From positions 62,001 to 126,000 of the forward strand of contig CAVUES010000003.1 in assembly GCA_963740555.1 (NCBI GenBank): a stretch of DNA of 64,000 nt, given 5' to 3'. The position numbers were made by a program, and so were the translations under genes. This document shows, in pieces, positions 16,865 through 24,779 of the stretch. Within the stretch, counting starts at the first letter, position 1. Each line of letters begins with the position of its first letter. The notes under the pieces were generated by a model. The model saw only the letters and a program-made list of their open reading frames with translations, was not told the DNA's origin and made no database searches. The DNA comes from Mayfieldus sp963740555 (GTDB taxonomy: Bacteria; Actinomycetota; Thermoleophilia; Solirubrobacterales; 70-9).

Positions 16865-18405
16865 TCAGCCGTGGACGCCGACGATGGCCTTGGTCGTCTG
16901 CCAGTCGCCGCTCTTGCTGCTGCCGATCGCGGCGTAGCTGAGCTTGTTCAGGTAGGGCCTGGCCTGCTTGTAGCCGGGGTCAGCGATCGCGCCGAGCGCG
17001 TCGGAGAGCTGGAACACCTTCGTCAGCGAGACGTATCCGGAGAGTTCGCTGCCGATTGCCGATAGCGCCTGCTTGTAGGCGGGGTCGTCGGCGAGGGTCG
17101 GGCCGCCGCCGGACGCCGCCTGCTCGGTGGCCTTGTCGCCGTACCCGACCACGAGCTTGTCGCCGACCGAGGTGACCGTGAGGGCCTGGCGGCCGAGCTG
17201 CTGCGGATCGACGACCCGGAACCCGTTGCCTACCTGAGCGTTGGTGACGCCAGGTTGGCCGGAAGCGGCGGCGAGGCTGCCGATCGTCGAGATCAGGTCC
17301 TTGACCTTCGAGGAGCTGTGGCCGGTGATCACACCGGCCCCCTGAAGGCTCGCCTTGTCGGTTCCCTCGGCGAAGACGCCGAGGTCCCCGAGTGCGCTTG
17401 TGATGTCATCGAGGCTCAACCCCGATGCCGAGAGCTGCTGGTCGATCGTCGCCTTGTTGAGGACCCCTGACGCCGCGAGCTGGTCGATCGTCTTCGAGAT
17501 CGTCGACCCCAGGTCGGGAGTGCCAAACGCGACGAAGGAGTCGGCGGGGAAGGTCTCGATCAGCTTCGAGACGTCGGCGAGCTGGAAGCTCTGGTTCGCG
17601 TTGGTTGCCAGGTCCAGCTCGGCCGAATCCTTGCGACGGCACGAGGCTCGCCAGCACTGTCTTGCCGGACGTATCGCCCAACGACGCCGATAGCACCTTG
17701 GCGTTCTGCGGGTCGTTGGACCGGACGGCATTCGAGACGCCCTGCAGGCTCACGTAGAGGTCTGCGAGGCTTCCCGAGGGCGCCTTGTCGAGGGTGTCGG
17801 TGAAGTCGCTCTGGTCGCCCAGGGAGTCGGCCCCCTTGGAAACGTCGACCGCGGACTTGAACGCGTTCTCGTTTCCGACGACGAGGAAGTCGTCGACGAC
17901 GCCGGCCGCGGTGCTGCCGTCGTTGTCGAGCAGGTAGTCGACGCCCTTGTAGCTGCGGTCGGTGTCGCCCTTCTGCCTGCTGTCCTGGATGAACTTCTTG
18001 CGTCGCGGCGACGTCGGTCGTCTGCACGATCCCAGCGGCCGGGGGGTTCCCTCCGAGCCCATTGACGAAGACGCCGGCTCGCTCGCCCAGCCACGGCTCG
18101 ATGTCCTTGGCGAAGCTGAGGCGCTTGCCGCTCAGCGGCGGTTTGTCATTGAGCGCGCTGTCGATGTAGGAGATCAACTTGGTGGTCGGATCGGCGACTC
18201 CGCTGACCGTCGAGGCGAGCGACTCGACGTTGGTCTTCACGGAGCCCTTTGGGCGAAGCGTCGCCTGGACGTAGATCGGCGCGCTCGCCGGCGCCAGCGA
18301 GGCGGGATCGTCGCTGCTGACGCCGCCGCCACCGCCGCAAGCGGAAATCGCAAGCGCGGCGGCGGCCGCGAGCGCAAGGAGGAGGACTCGAGCGCGGATC
18401 AGCAT
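16865..18405 (-). pseudogene. DUF3352-like lipoprotein gene broken by two frameshifts
   Basis: A single lipoprotein of roughly 510 residues is readable only by changing frame twice. Part 1 (18405 to about 18000) has a signal peptide with lipobox ISACGGGGG and 'IYVQATLRPKGSV', typical of DUF3352-like envelope proteins. Part 2 (about 18000-17640) continues KKFIQDSRQKGDTDRSYKG. Part 3 (about 17640-16865) continues KDSAELDLATNANQSFQ to the stop. Each switch needs one base removed, and both occur within the hexamer CGCAAG. Coding character is intact in all three parts, so either assembly/sequencing errors or a very recent decay are likely. It lies between glmS and nnrDE in the same direction. Confidence 0.7.
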
Positions 18406-18436
18406 GAGCGCGGCATCGTAACGACTGGCTCAGCCG

Positions 18437-20305
18437 CTACTCGACCGTGACCGTCTTGGCCAGATTGCGCGGCTGGTCGACGTTCAAACCGTTGGCGCGG
18501 GCAACGTGGTAGGCGAGCAGCTGCAGCGGCAGCACGGCAAGGATCGGCTGCAGGATCCAGTCCGAGGCCGCGACGTAGACGGTCTGGTCGGTGACGTCTG
18601 CGACCTGATCGTCGCCCTCGGTGGCGATCGCGATCACGTCGGCGCCCCGCGCCCGCACCTCGGCGACGTTGGAGAGCACCTTCTCGAGGATCGGGCTGTC
18701 GGTCGCCACGCAGACGACCGTCGTCGACTCGTCGAGCAGGGCGATCGGGCCGTGCTTCATCTCCCCGGCCGCGTAGGCGTCGGTGGGGATGTAGGAGATC
18801 TCCTTCATCTTCAGCGCCCCCTCGAGGCAGACCGGGAGCCCGATGTGGCGGCCGAGGTAGAGAAAGAAGCGGTTCTTGGCATGGACGCGCGCGATCTCCC
18901 GCACCTGCTCGTCGACCGCATCGACCGTGCGCTCGATCGCCGACGGGATCCCCTTCAGCTCGGCGACCAGCCGGGCCAGCTCGGCCGGGTCCAGAGTTCC
19001 GCGCAGCTCGGCGAGCCGCAGCCCGAGCAGGTACATCGCCGCAACCTGGGCGACGAAGGTCTTCGTCGCGGCCACCCCGATCTCGAGCCCGGCCCGGGTG
19101 TAGAGGACCGCGTCGGCGTCGCGGGTCGCCTGGCTGCCCATTTCGTTGGTGACCGCCAATACCTTGGCCCCCTCTCCCCGCGCCAGGCGCATTGCGGCGA
19201 GGGTGTCTCGGGTTTCACCGGACTGGGTGATGCCGATGACGAGGTCGTCGGACCCGACGACCGGATTCCGATAGCGGTACTCCGAGGCGATGTCCATCTC
19301 GACCGGGACCCGGGCCCACTGCTCGATCGCGTAGCGGCCGACCAGCCCGGCGTGGTAGGAGGTCCCGCAGGCGACGATCACGATTCGCTTCACGTTGCGC
19401 AGGTACTCGTCGTCGAGGTCGACTTCGGAGAGGTCGACGCCAGCCTCGGTCGGCAGGCGGTCGGTGATCGTCTCTGCGACGGCGTCGGCCTGCTCGTGGA
19501 TCTCCTTCAGCATGAAGGTCTCGTAGCCGTCCTTCTCCGCCGCGTCCTCGTCCCAGGTGATCTCGTCGACGCCGCGCTCGACCGGATTGCCCTCGGCGTC
19601 GGTGATCGTCGCGCCCGAGTCGTCGACGGTCACCAGCTCGTCGTTCTCGATCTGCATCACCTTGCGCGTCTGGCTCAGGAAAGCCGGGATCGCGGACGCG
19701 AGGAACGTCTCCCCGTCGCCGATGCCGGCGATCAGCGGGCACTCCTTGCGGGCGCCGACCAGGACGCCGGGCTGCTCGACGTGCATGGCGACGAACGCGT
19801 AGTGGCCGCGGAGGTCGGCGAAGGCGGCGCGGACCGCGGCGGTCAGATCGCCGTCGTAGTGGCGCTCGATCAGATGGGCGACGATCTCGGCGTCGGTCTC
19901 GGAGCTGAATGTGTGGCCCTCATCGGCGAGCTGGCGCCGCAGCTCGGCATGGTTCTCGACGATGCCGTTGAGGACGATGTGGATGCGGTCGCTGCAGTCG
20001 CCGTGCGGATGCGCGTTCTCCTCGGTGACGCGGCCGTGAGTTGCCCAGCGCGTGTGGGCGACACCGGTCGTCGCCGGCGGGGCCGCAACGGCTACCGCAG
20101 CGTCGCCGTTCTGCCGCGCGATGCGCTCATCCACGGCGGCGCGAAGGTTGGCGAGGTTGCCGACCGCGCGCACGCTGTCGATGTGGCCGTCGGAGATCAG
20201 CGAGATCCCGGCCGAGTCATAGCCGCGGTACTCGAGCTTCTCCAGCCCGGCGACCAGGAGGTCCTGGCAGGGGCGGCCGCCCACGTATCCCACGATTCCG
20301 CACAT
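18437..20305 (-). CDS. glmS: Glutamine-fructose-6-phosphate aminotransferase (isomerizing)
   Basis: First enzyme of UDP-GlcNAc synthesis: fructose-6-P plus glutamine gives glucosamine-6-P. In its 622 residues, nucleophile Cys2 follows the start (MCGIVGYVGGRPC), the glutaminase domain spans about 1-240 and two SIS isomerase domains follow (GTSYHAGLVGRYAIE; GRHIGLPVCLEGALKMKEISY). It ends with the canonical NLAKTVTVE. It is 69 nt downstream of glmM, its pathway partner. I see no glmS ribozyme in the short gap. Confidence 0.97.
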   Translation of the reverse strand: MCGIVGYVGGRPCQDLLVAGLEKLEYRGYDSAGISLISDGHIDSVRAVGNLANLRAAVDERIARQNGDAAVAVAAPPATTGVAHTRWATHGRVTEENAHPHGDCSDRIHIVLNGIVENHAELRRQLADEGHTFSSETDAEIVAHLIERHYDGDLTAAVRAAFADLRGHYAFVAMHVEQPGVLVGARKECPLIAGIGDGETFLASAIPAFLSQTRKVMQIENDELVTVDDSGATITDAEGNPVERGVDEITWDEDAAEKDGYETFMLKEIHEQADAVAETITDRLPTEAGVDLSEVDLDDEYLRNVKRIVIVACGTSYHAGLVGRYAIEQWARVPVEMDIASEYRYRNPVVGSDDLVIGITQSGETRDTLAAMRLARGEGAKVLAVTNEMGSQATRDADAVLYTRAGLEIGVAATKTFVAQVAAMYLLGLRLAELRGTLDPAELARLVAELKGIPSAIERTVDAVDEQVREIARVHAKNRFFLYLGRHIGLPVCLEGALKMKEISYIPTDAYAAGEMKHGPIALLDESTTVVCVATDSPILEKVLSNVAEVRARGADVIAIATEGDDQVADVTDQTVYVAASDWILQPILAVLPLQLLAYHVARANGLNVDQPRNLAKTVTVE

Positions 20306-20374
20306 CAGGTCCAGAAAGGGTAGACGCCGGCCCCCGCGATTAGAAGAGGCAAATTAGGAGAGAAAACTCGAACG

Positions 20375-21727
20375 TCAGGCCAATTCGTGCCGGACGACCC
20401 CGACCAGCCGCGCGCAGACCTGCTCACACTCGGCGTCGCTGGGGGCCTCGACCATCACCCTCACCAGGGGCTCGGTGCCCGATGCACGCACGAGCACGCG
20501 ACCGCGTCCCTGAAGCGCCGCGTCCTCGCGATCGACGGCCTCCCAGACGGCCGCCGCGCCCTCGATCGCTTCGCGATCGGCGACCTCGACGTTATCGAGC
20601 CGCTGCGGCAGCTTCTCGAACGGCTTGGTCGCGGCGAGGTCGGCTCCGTCCAGGGCCCGCAGGGACAGAAGCGAGGCGGCGATCCCGTCCCCGGTCGGCG
20701 CGTAGTCCATCGAGATCAGATGGCCCGACTGCTCTCCACCGAGACCCCACCCGCGCCGCTGCAGCTCCTCGAGCACGTAGCGGTCCCCGACCTTGGTCGT
20801 CGCGACCTCGATTCCCGCCGCCTCCATCGCCTGGTGAAAGCCATAGTTGGTCATCACGGTCACCACCACGCCGCCTTCGAGGGCGTGACGCCGTTTTCTG
20901 TCCGTCGCGGCAAGGGCGATCAGGTCGTCGCCGTCGCGCACCGCCCCGCCCCGGTCGACGGCGAGGACGCGATCGCCGTCGCCGTCGAAGGCAAAGCCAA
21001 GGTCGGCGCCGGAGTCCTCGACCCCGGCGACCAGGTTGTCGATGTGGGTCGAGCCGCAGCCGGCGTTGATGTTGCGGCCATCGGGCTCGGCGGCGATCGC
21101 CTCGACGCGGGCGCCGAGCCGCTCGAAGATCGCCGGCGCGGCGCGATGGGTGGCGCCGTTGGCGCAGTCGAGGGCGATGGTGAGCCCGCTGAGGTCGAGC
21201 GGGAAAGCACGGCTCAGCTCGCGCAGGTAGTCGTCCAGCGCGCCGTGCAGCTCGCGCACCCGGCCGGCGTCCCCGGCGACTGGCGATTCGTCGATCAGGG
21301 ACTCGATCTCAGCCTCGGCGGCGTCGTCGAGCTTCGCTCCCAGGGGGGAGAAGAACTTGATTCCGTTGTCGCCGAACGGGTTGTGTGAGGCGGAAACGAC
21401 AGCACCCAGATCGAGGCCGTGCCGACGCACGAGGACGGACGCCGCGGGGGTCGGAAGCACTCCCGCGAGCAGCGCGTCGCCTCCCGCCGCCGCCACTCCC
21501 GCCGCCAGTGCGGCCTCCAGCATCGGGCCGGACTCGCGGGTGTCGCGCACGATCAGGACCTGGGGACGCGCCGCTTCGCTGGTCAGGGTCGCGGCGCGCC
21601 CGAGTGCGGTAGCCAGCTCGGCGGTGACGAAGGTGCCGGCCTCGCCCCGGACCCCGTCGGTGCCGAAGAGCTTGCGTTGGTTTGTCGACTGGCTGGTCAA
21701 GTCCTCAAGAAACGGTTGTGATGACAA
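20375..21727 (-). CDS. glmM: Phosphoglucosamine mutase
   Basis: Converts glucosamine-6-P to glucosamine-1-P in UDP-GlcNAc synthesis. A 450-residue alpha-D-phosphohexomutase with RKLFGTDGVRGEAG (18-31), phospho-Ser114 in VSASHNPFGDNGIKFF, the metal loop FAFDGDGDRVLAV, and C-terminal phosphate-binding RASGTEPLVRVMVEA. The first 17 residues (MSSQPFLEDLTSQSTNQ) exceed the usual N-terminus, but no alternative start exists nearer. The large hairpin element lies directly upstream. Confidence 0.96.
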   Translation of the reverse strand: MSSQPFLEDLTSQSTNQRKLFGTDGVRGEAGTFVTAELATALGRAATLTSEAARPQVLIVRDTRESGPMLEAALAAGVAAAGGDALLAGVLPTPAASVLVRRHGLDLGAVVSASHNPFGDNGIKFFSPLGAKLDDAAEAEIESLIDESPVAGDAGRVRELHGALDDYLRELSRAFPLDLSGLTIALDCANGATHRAAPAIFERLGARVEAIAAEPDGRNINAGCGSTHIDNLVAGVEDSGADLGFAFDGDGDRVLAVDRGGAVRDGDDLIALAATDRKRRHALEGGVVVTVMTNYGFHQAMEAAGIEVATTKVGDRYVLEELQRRGWGLGGEQSGHLISMDYAPTGDGIAASLLSLRALDGADLAATKPFEKLPQRLDNVEVADREAIEGAAAVWEAVDREDAALQGRGRVLVRASGTEPLVRVMVEAPSDAECEQVCARLVGVVRHELA

Positions 21728-21732
21728 GGCTA

Positions 21733-21852
21733 AGCGGGCGAAAACCGAGTCTGGCCAGGACGCAGGAAGGCCGGCGAAGCGAGCTTAGTTGAGACCTAAG
21801 TGAGCGAGCCGGCCGACCGAGGACACCGCCAGACGACGGTTTGCAGCCCGCT
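21733..21852. repeat. Large hairpin element, copy A
   Basis: A nested imperfect inverted repeat of about 120 bp fills the rpsI-glmM gap: AGCGGGC/GCCCGCT, AAACCG/CGGTTT, TCTGGC/GCCAGA, GGCCGGC (21769-21775)/GCCGGCC (21808-21814), CTTAG/CTAAG. It shares CTGGCCAGGACG (21751-21762) and GGCGAAGCGAGC (21773-21784) with copy B at 24606, at nearly the same spacing. Confidence 0.7.
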
Positions 21853-22679
21853 CAGCGCTTCGAGAACTGAGGACGCTTTCGAGCCTTCTTGAGGCCGGCT
21901 TTACGACGCTCCTTGACCCGAGCGTCCCGGGTCAGAAAGCCGCGCCGCTTCAGCTCCTTGCGCAGCTCGGGATCGATCTCGGTCAGCGCCTTTGCGATGC
22001 CGTGCCGAATCGCGCCGGCCTGACCCCCGATTCCTCCGCCCTGCACGTTGACGCGCACGTCGACAGTGCCCTCGTACCCGGTCACACTCAGCGGCAGCAG
22101 TGCCGTCGACTGGTGAAGCGGCCGCGGGAAGTACTCCTGAAGCGGCCGCTTGTTGATCTCAAACTTGCCTTCGCCGGGGGTGATGATCACCCGCGCGATC
22201 GAGCGCTTGCGCTTGCCCGTGGCCGCATAGCGCGCGTCCCCGGCCAGCTGTGCCAGGGTGCGCGGCTCGGCACCGGACTGCTCCTCGGGCGCCTCGGCGG
22301 TCGCTTCGGCCTCCAGGCGGGCCTTCTCCTCGGCCTCGGCCTCGAGGCGCGCCCGCTCCTCGGCGCTGAGCTCGCGCTCGGGCTCGAGCGCGATCGGGTC
22401 GAGCTCGGCGCCGGGGGGAAGGTCCTTGCTCGCCTTGGCGGTCTCCTCGCTGGGAGTCTCCTGTTCGGGCTGCTCCGGGGCCTCGACGGCGGCGTCCTCC
22501 GCGCGCTCCGCCGCGTCGTCGTCCTGGTCGGAGTCTCCGGGATCCTCGGCCGGGGCTTCGGCTTCGGCTTCCCCGTCGGGGGCGTCGTCCGAAGGGGCGT
22601 CGACCTCAGGCGCCTGCTCGTCCTGCGGCTGCTCTTCGTCGGGCTGCTGGTTGTCGTCCTGCTGCGGTTCGTCGGCCAT
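21852..22679 (-). CDS. rpsI: 30S ribosomal protein S9 with long acidic N-terminal extension
   Basis: The C-terminal 127 residues (from about 149, ARYAATGKRKRSIARV) are a complete S9: NKRPLQEYFPRPLHQ, NVQGGGIGGQAGAIRHGIAKAL and the basic tail KKARKRPQFSKR that reaches the P-site tRNA. Before it lie about 145 residues rich in Glu, Asp, Ala, Pro and Gln, the last part (about 105-135) probably a charged helix. The extension is in frame, with no internal start near the S9 core. The ATG overlaps the rplM stop (TGATG), fixing the long start. Confidence 0.94.
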   Translation of the reverse strand: MADEPQQDDNQQPDEEQPQDEQAPEVDAPSDDAPDGEAEAEAPAEDPGDSDQDDDAAERAEDAAVEAPEQPEQETPSEETAKASKDLPPGAELDPIALEPERELSAEERARLEAEAEEKARLEAEATAEAPEEQSGAEPRTLAQLAGDARYAATGKRKRSIARVIITPGEGKFEINKRPLQEYFPRPLHQSTALLPLSVTGYEGTVDVRVNVQGGGIGGQAGAIRHGIAKALTEIDPELRKELKRRGFLTRDARVKERRKAGLKKARKRPQFSKR

Positions 22680-23113
22680 CAGTCGCCGATCTCCAGTGGC
22701 TGGGGCTGCTGCGCTTGATGCGGATGCTCGGGCCCGGCGTAGACCTTGAGCTTCGTGATCTGCCGGCGGGCGAGCCGGTTTCGGGGAAGCATCCCCTTCA
22801 CCGCTTTGCGGATCACCTCTTCAGGGCGCCGCTCGAGCATCTCACCCAGGGTGCGCGACTTGATCCCGCCCGGGTAGCCGCTGTGGCGCCAGTAGCGCTT
22901 CTGGGCCAGCTTGTCGCCGGTGACGTGGATCTTCTCGGCATTGACCACGATCACGAAGTCGCCGGTGTCGATATGAGGCGTGTACTCGGGCTTGAGCTTG
23001 CCGCGCAGAGCGTCGGCGATTCCGGTCGCCAGGCGGCCCAGGGTCTTGCCATCGGCGTCGACCATGTACCAGTCTCGCTGGCGCTCGGTCGGTGTCGCTA
23101 CATAGGTCTTCAT
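22679..23113 (-). CDS. rplM: 50S ribosomal protein L13
   Basis: A 144-residue ribosomal protein of the large subunit. Diagnostic blocks are YMVDADGKTLGRLATGIADALRGK, YTPHIDTGDFVIVVNAEKIHVTG, KRYWRHSGYPGGIKSRTLGEML and AVKGMLPRNRLARRQITKLKVYAG. It is first of the minus-strand rplM-rpsI pair and couples to rpsI through a 1-nt overlap. The 3' tail (HQAQQPQPLEIGD) is slightly longer than usual. Its promoter should lie in 23114-23225. Confidence 0.97.
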   Translation of the reverse strand: MKTYVATPTERQRDWYMVDADGKTLGRLATGIADALRGKLKPEYTPHIDTGDFVIVVNAEKIHVTGDKLAQKRYWRHSGYPGGIKSRTLGEMLERRPEEVIRKAVKGMLPRNRLARRQITKLKVYAGPEHPHQAQQPQPLEIGD

Positions 23114-23228
23114 CGCTGAAAAGCCGCGGCGGATGGTTGCCCGACGCGGCGTGAGGATGATAGTGGCCCGATCCCCACGGCGCAGGCGCGCGAGCCGCGG
23201 AACCGTCTTCTCCCTCCTGCGGCTCTCA

Positions 23229-23397
23229 TATACTGCCGCACCGAATAGCCGAGTCTCGGCCGACCTTGTCGGTTGGGAACGGAGGAACCAATGAGGTCTT
23301 TGCAGGCCTCTGGGGCGAATCGGTCGAAGGACCGTAGCGCAGCTCTTTCAGCGCGAGCCCGTCAGCTAACTCCGCAGGCCGCAGAAAGAGAGGACAC
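23229..23397 (+). promoter_or_regulatory. Cyclic-di-AMP (ydaO-type) riboswitch with upstream -10 element
   Basis: A TATACT -10 (23229-23234) precedes a leader with the ydaO consensus blocks in order: GGGAACGGAGGAACCAAT (23276 on), GGGGCGAAT (23312-23320), and CCGTCAGCTAACTCCGCAGGC (23359-23379). The leader ends in the AAAGAGAGG Shine-Dalgarno of the peptidase gene. Known actinobacterial members sit before cell-wall hydrolases, as here. c-di-AMP binding to this class usually switches expression off. The exact 5' boundary is approximate. Confidence 0.88.
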
Positions 23398-24603
23398 TTG
23401 GCGAGTCCCCCCGACAGGCAGCACCGCAAAAGGACGGCGGCCCGCGTCGCAGCGGCCGCGATCGTGGTGCTCCTCGCCACCGGGACCGGCATCGCCAGCG
23501 CCTCGGCGGGCGGCAGCGGGGCCGGCAGCGTAGGTGCCCCCGGCACGCCGAAGCTTCGCAACACGATCTGCCTCACCAACTGCATCGGACTGCGCAAGGC
23601 GGTGGTCGGCTCCACGGTCCAGGTGAGCGGGACCAACATGGCGGCAGTGAGGTCGATCAGCTTCCGGGCCCGAAACCGCCACAAGCGGGTGCTGGCTCGG
23701 GTCACGACGACGACCAACACCAGCGCCCAGGCGCTGGTGCCGGGCGGTGTCCACAGCGGCCCGCTGCGAGTCAGGGACGCCTACGGCCAGAAGTCCGAGC
23801 CGGACTCCGAGCCGCTGTTGATCCGGCCGAAGAGCGGGCTTCGCTCAAGCGGGCCCCCGCATCTGCTCGATGCGCAGGTCTCCCCCAACAAGGTCTTCTA
23901 CGGCACCCGCAGCGCCACCCTCGAATATCTGGTCGGCGGCAGCCAGCCGACCGACGGCCTGCGCGTCGACGTCGTCACCTCCGCGGGCCAGGTCGTGCAG
24001 AGCTTCCCCCCAGCCAGCGTCGCACCCAACACTACCCAGAGCCTCGCCTGGAACGGAACCGGCTTCGACGGCCAGCCGGTGGCCGACGGCTGGTACTCGT
24101 TCCGGCTCTCAGCCCTGGACGGGCAGCCTCTCGGGCGGGCCACCGCCTCCGACGCCCCGAACCTCGGCGTCGCTGTCTTCGCCTTCATCTTCCCCGTCCG
24201 CGGGCCGCACAGCTTCGGCGGGCCTGAGAACGCCTTCGGCGCCCAGCGCGCCGGCCACACCCACCAGGGCCAGGACGTCATGGCCGCCTGCGGAACGCGG
24301 CTTGTCGCGGCGCGCGGCGGCACCGTCCAGTACGCGGGCTACCAGGGCGCGGCGGGCAACTACATCGTGATCGACCAGAAGGGCTCGCAGGAAGACAACA
24401 TGTACGCGCACCTGATCTCCCCGTCGCCTCTGCAGACCGGCGACAAGGTCGCCACCGGGCAGTGGATCGGCAACGTCGGGCAGACCGGCGACGCGGTCGG
24501 CTGCCACCTGCATTTCGAGGTCTGGAGCGCGCCCGGCTGGTACGAGGGCGGCCAGCCCTATGACCCACTCCCCCTGCTGAAAGCCTGGGACAAGTACTCC
24601 TGA
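23398..24603 (+). CDS. Secreted M23 (LytM) peptidoglycan endopeptidase
   Basis: A 401-residue exported cell-wall hydrolase. The TTG start is chosen from its Shine-Dalgarno (GAGAGG) and position at the end of the riboswitch; a signal peptide spans about 1-37 (AAAIVVLLATGTGIASASA). The middle (about 60-265) holds two beta-sandwich-like regions (an IPT-like domain and a FlgD-like 'WNGTGFDGQPVADGWYSFRL'). The C-terminal M23 domain has the zinc ligands H-x3-D (HQGQD near 287) and H-x-H (HLHFE near 367). c-di-AMP control ties it to turgor and wall growth. Confidence 0.9.
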   Translation: MASPPDRQHRKRTAARVAAAAIVVLLATGTGIASASAGGSGAGSVGAPGTPKLRNTICLTNCIGLRKAVVGSTVQVSGTNMAAVRSISFRARNRHKRVLARVTTTTNTSAQALVPGGVHSGPLRVRDAYGQKSEPDSEPLLIRPKSGLRSSGPPHLLDAQVSPNKVFYGTRSATLEYLVGGSQPTDGLRVDVVTSAGQVVQSFPPASVAPNTTQSLAWNGTGFDGQPVADGWYSFRLSALDGQPLGRATASDAPNLGVAVFAFIFPVRGPHSFGGPENAFGAQRAGHTHQGQDVMAACGTRLVAARGGTVQYAGYQGAAGNYIVIDQKGSQEDNMYAHLISPSPLQTGDKVATGQWIGNVGQTGDAVGCHLHFEVWSAPGWYEGGQPYDPLPLLKAWDKYS

Positions 24604-24605
24604 CA

Positions 24606-24711
24606 CGTCAGGCTTCTCCTGGCGGCGTCCTCGCCTTCGCGTCTTGCTCACGCACGCTCTGAGTGCGCTCGCTTCGCCACTCAGGCTCGTCCTGGCCAGG
24701 CTCGCCTGACG
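24606..24711. repeat. Large hairpin element, copy B
   Basis: About 106 bp starting 3 nt after the peptidase stop: outer arms CGTCAGGC (24606-24613)/GCCTGACG (24704-24711), then CCTGGC (24618-24623)/GCCAGG (24695-24700), apical GCAC/GTGC. In reverse orientation it shares CTGGCCAGGACG (24688-24699) and GGCGAAGCGAGC (24667-24678) with copy A. No U-tract. Confidence 0.7.
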
Positions 24712-24744
24712 CGCCAGGGCCGTGCCGGACAATTCCACAACTAC

Positions 24745-24761
24745 ATGAGAATGGTTCTCAT
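24745..24761. promoter_or_regulatory. Zur-like operator
   Basis: ATGAGAA-TGG-TTCTCAT: perfect 7-bp inverted arms with a 3-nt centre, close to the actinobacterial Zur box TGAAAATGATTTTCA. It lies 18 nt before the start codon of the zinc uptake operon and would cover the core promoter. The regulator gene lies at the end of the same cluster. Confidence 0.75.
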
Positions 24762-24779
24762 TCCTGTTAGGCTGCCGGC

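Noticed and set aside
16865..18405. Three separate small genes instead of one broken lipoprotein gene
   Set aside because: Only the first part has a start with a signal peptide; the three parts abut in order and together give one normal-length lipoprotein.
18506..20323. 605-residue frame antisense to glmS
   Set aside because: No recognisable domain, and glmS is unmistakable on the other strand.
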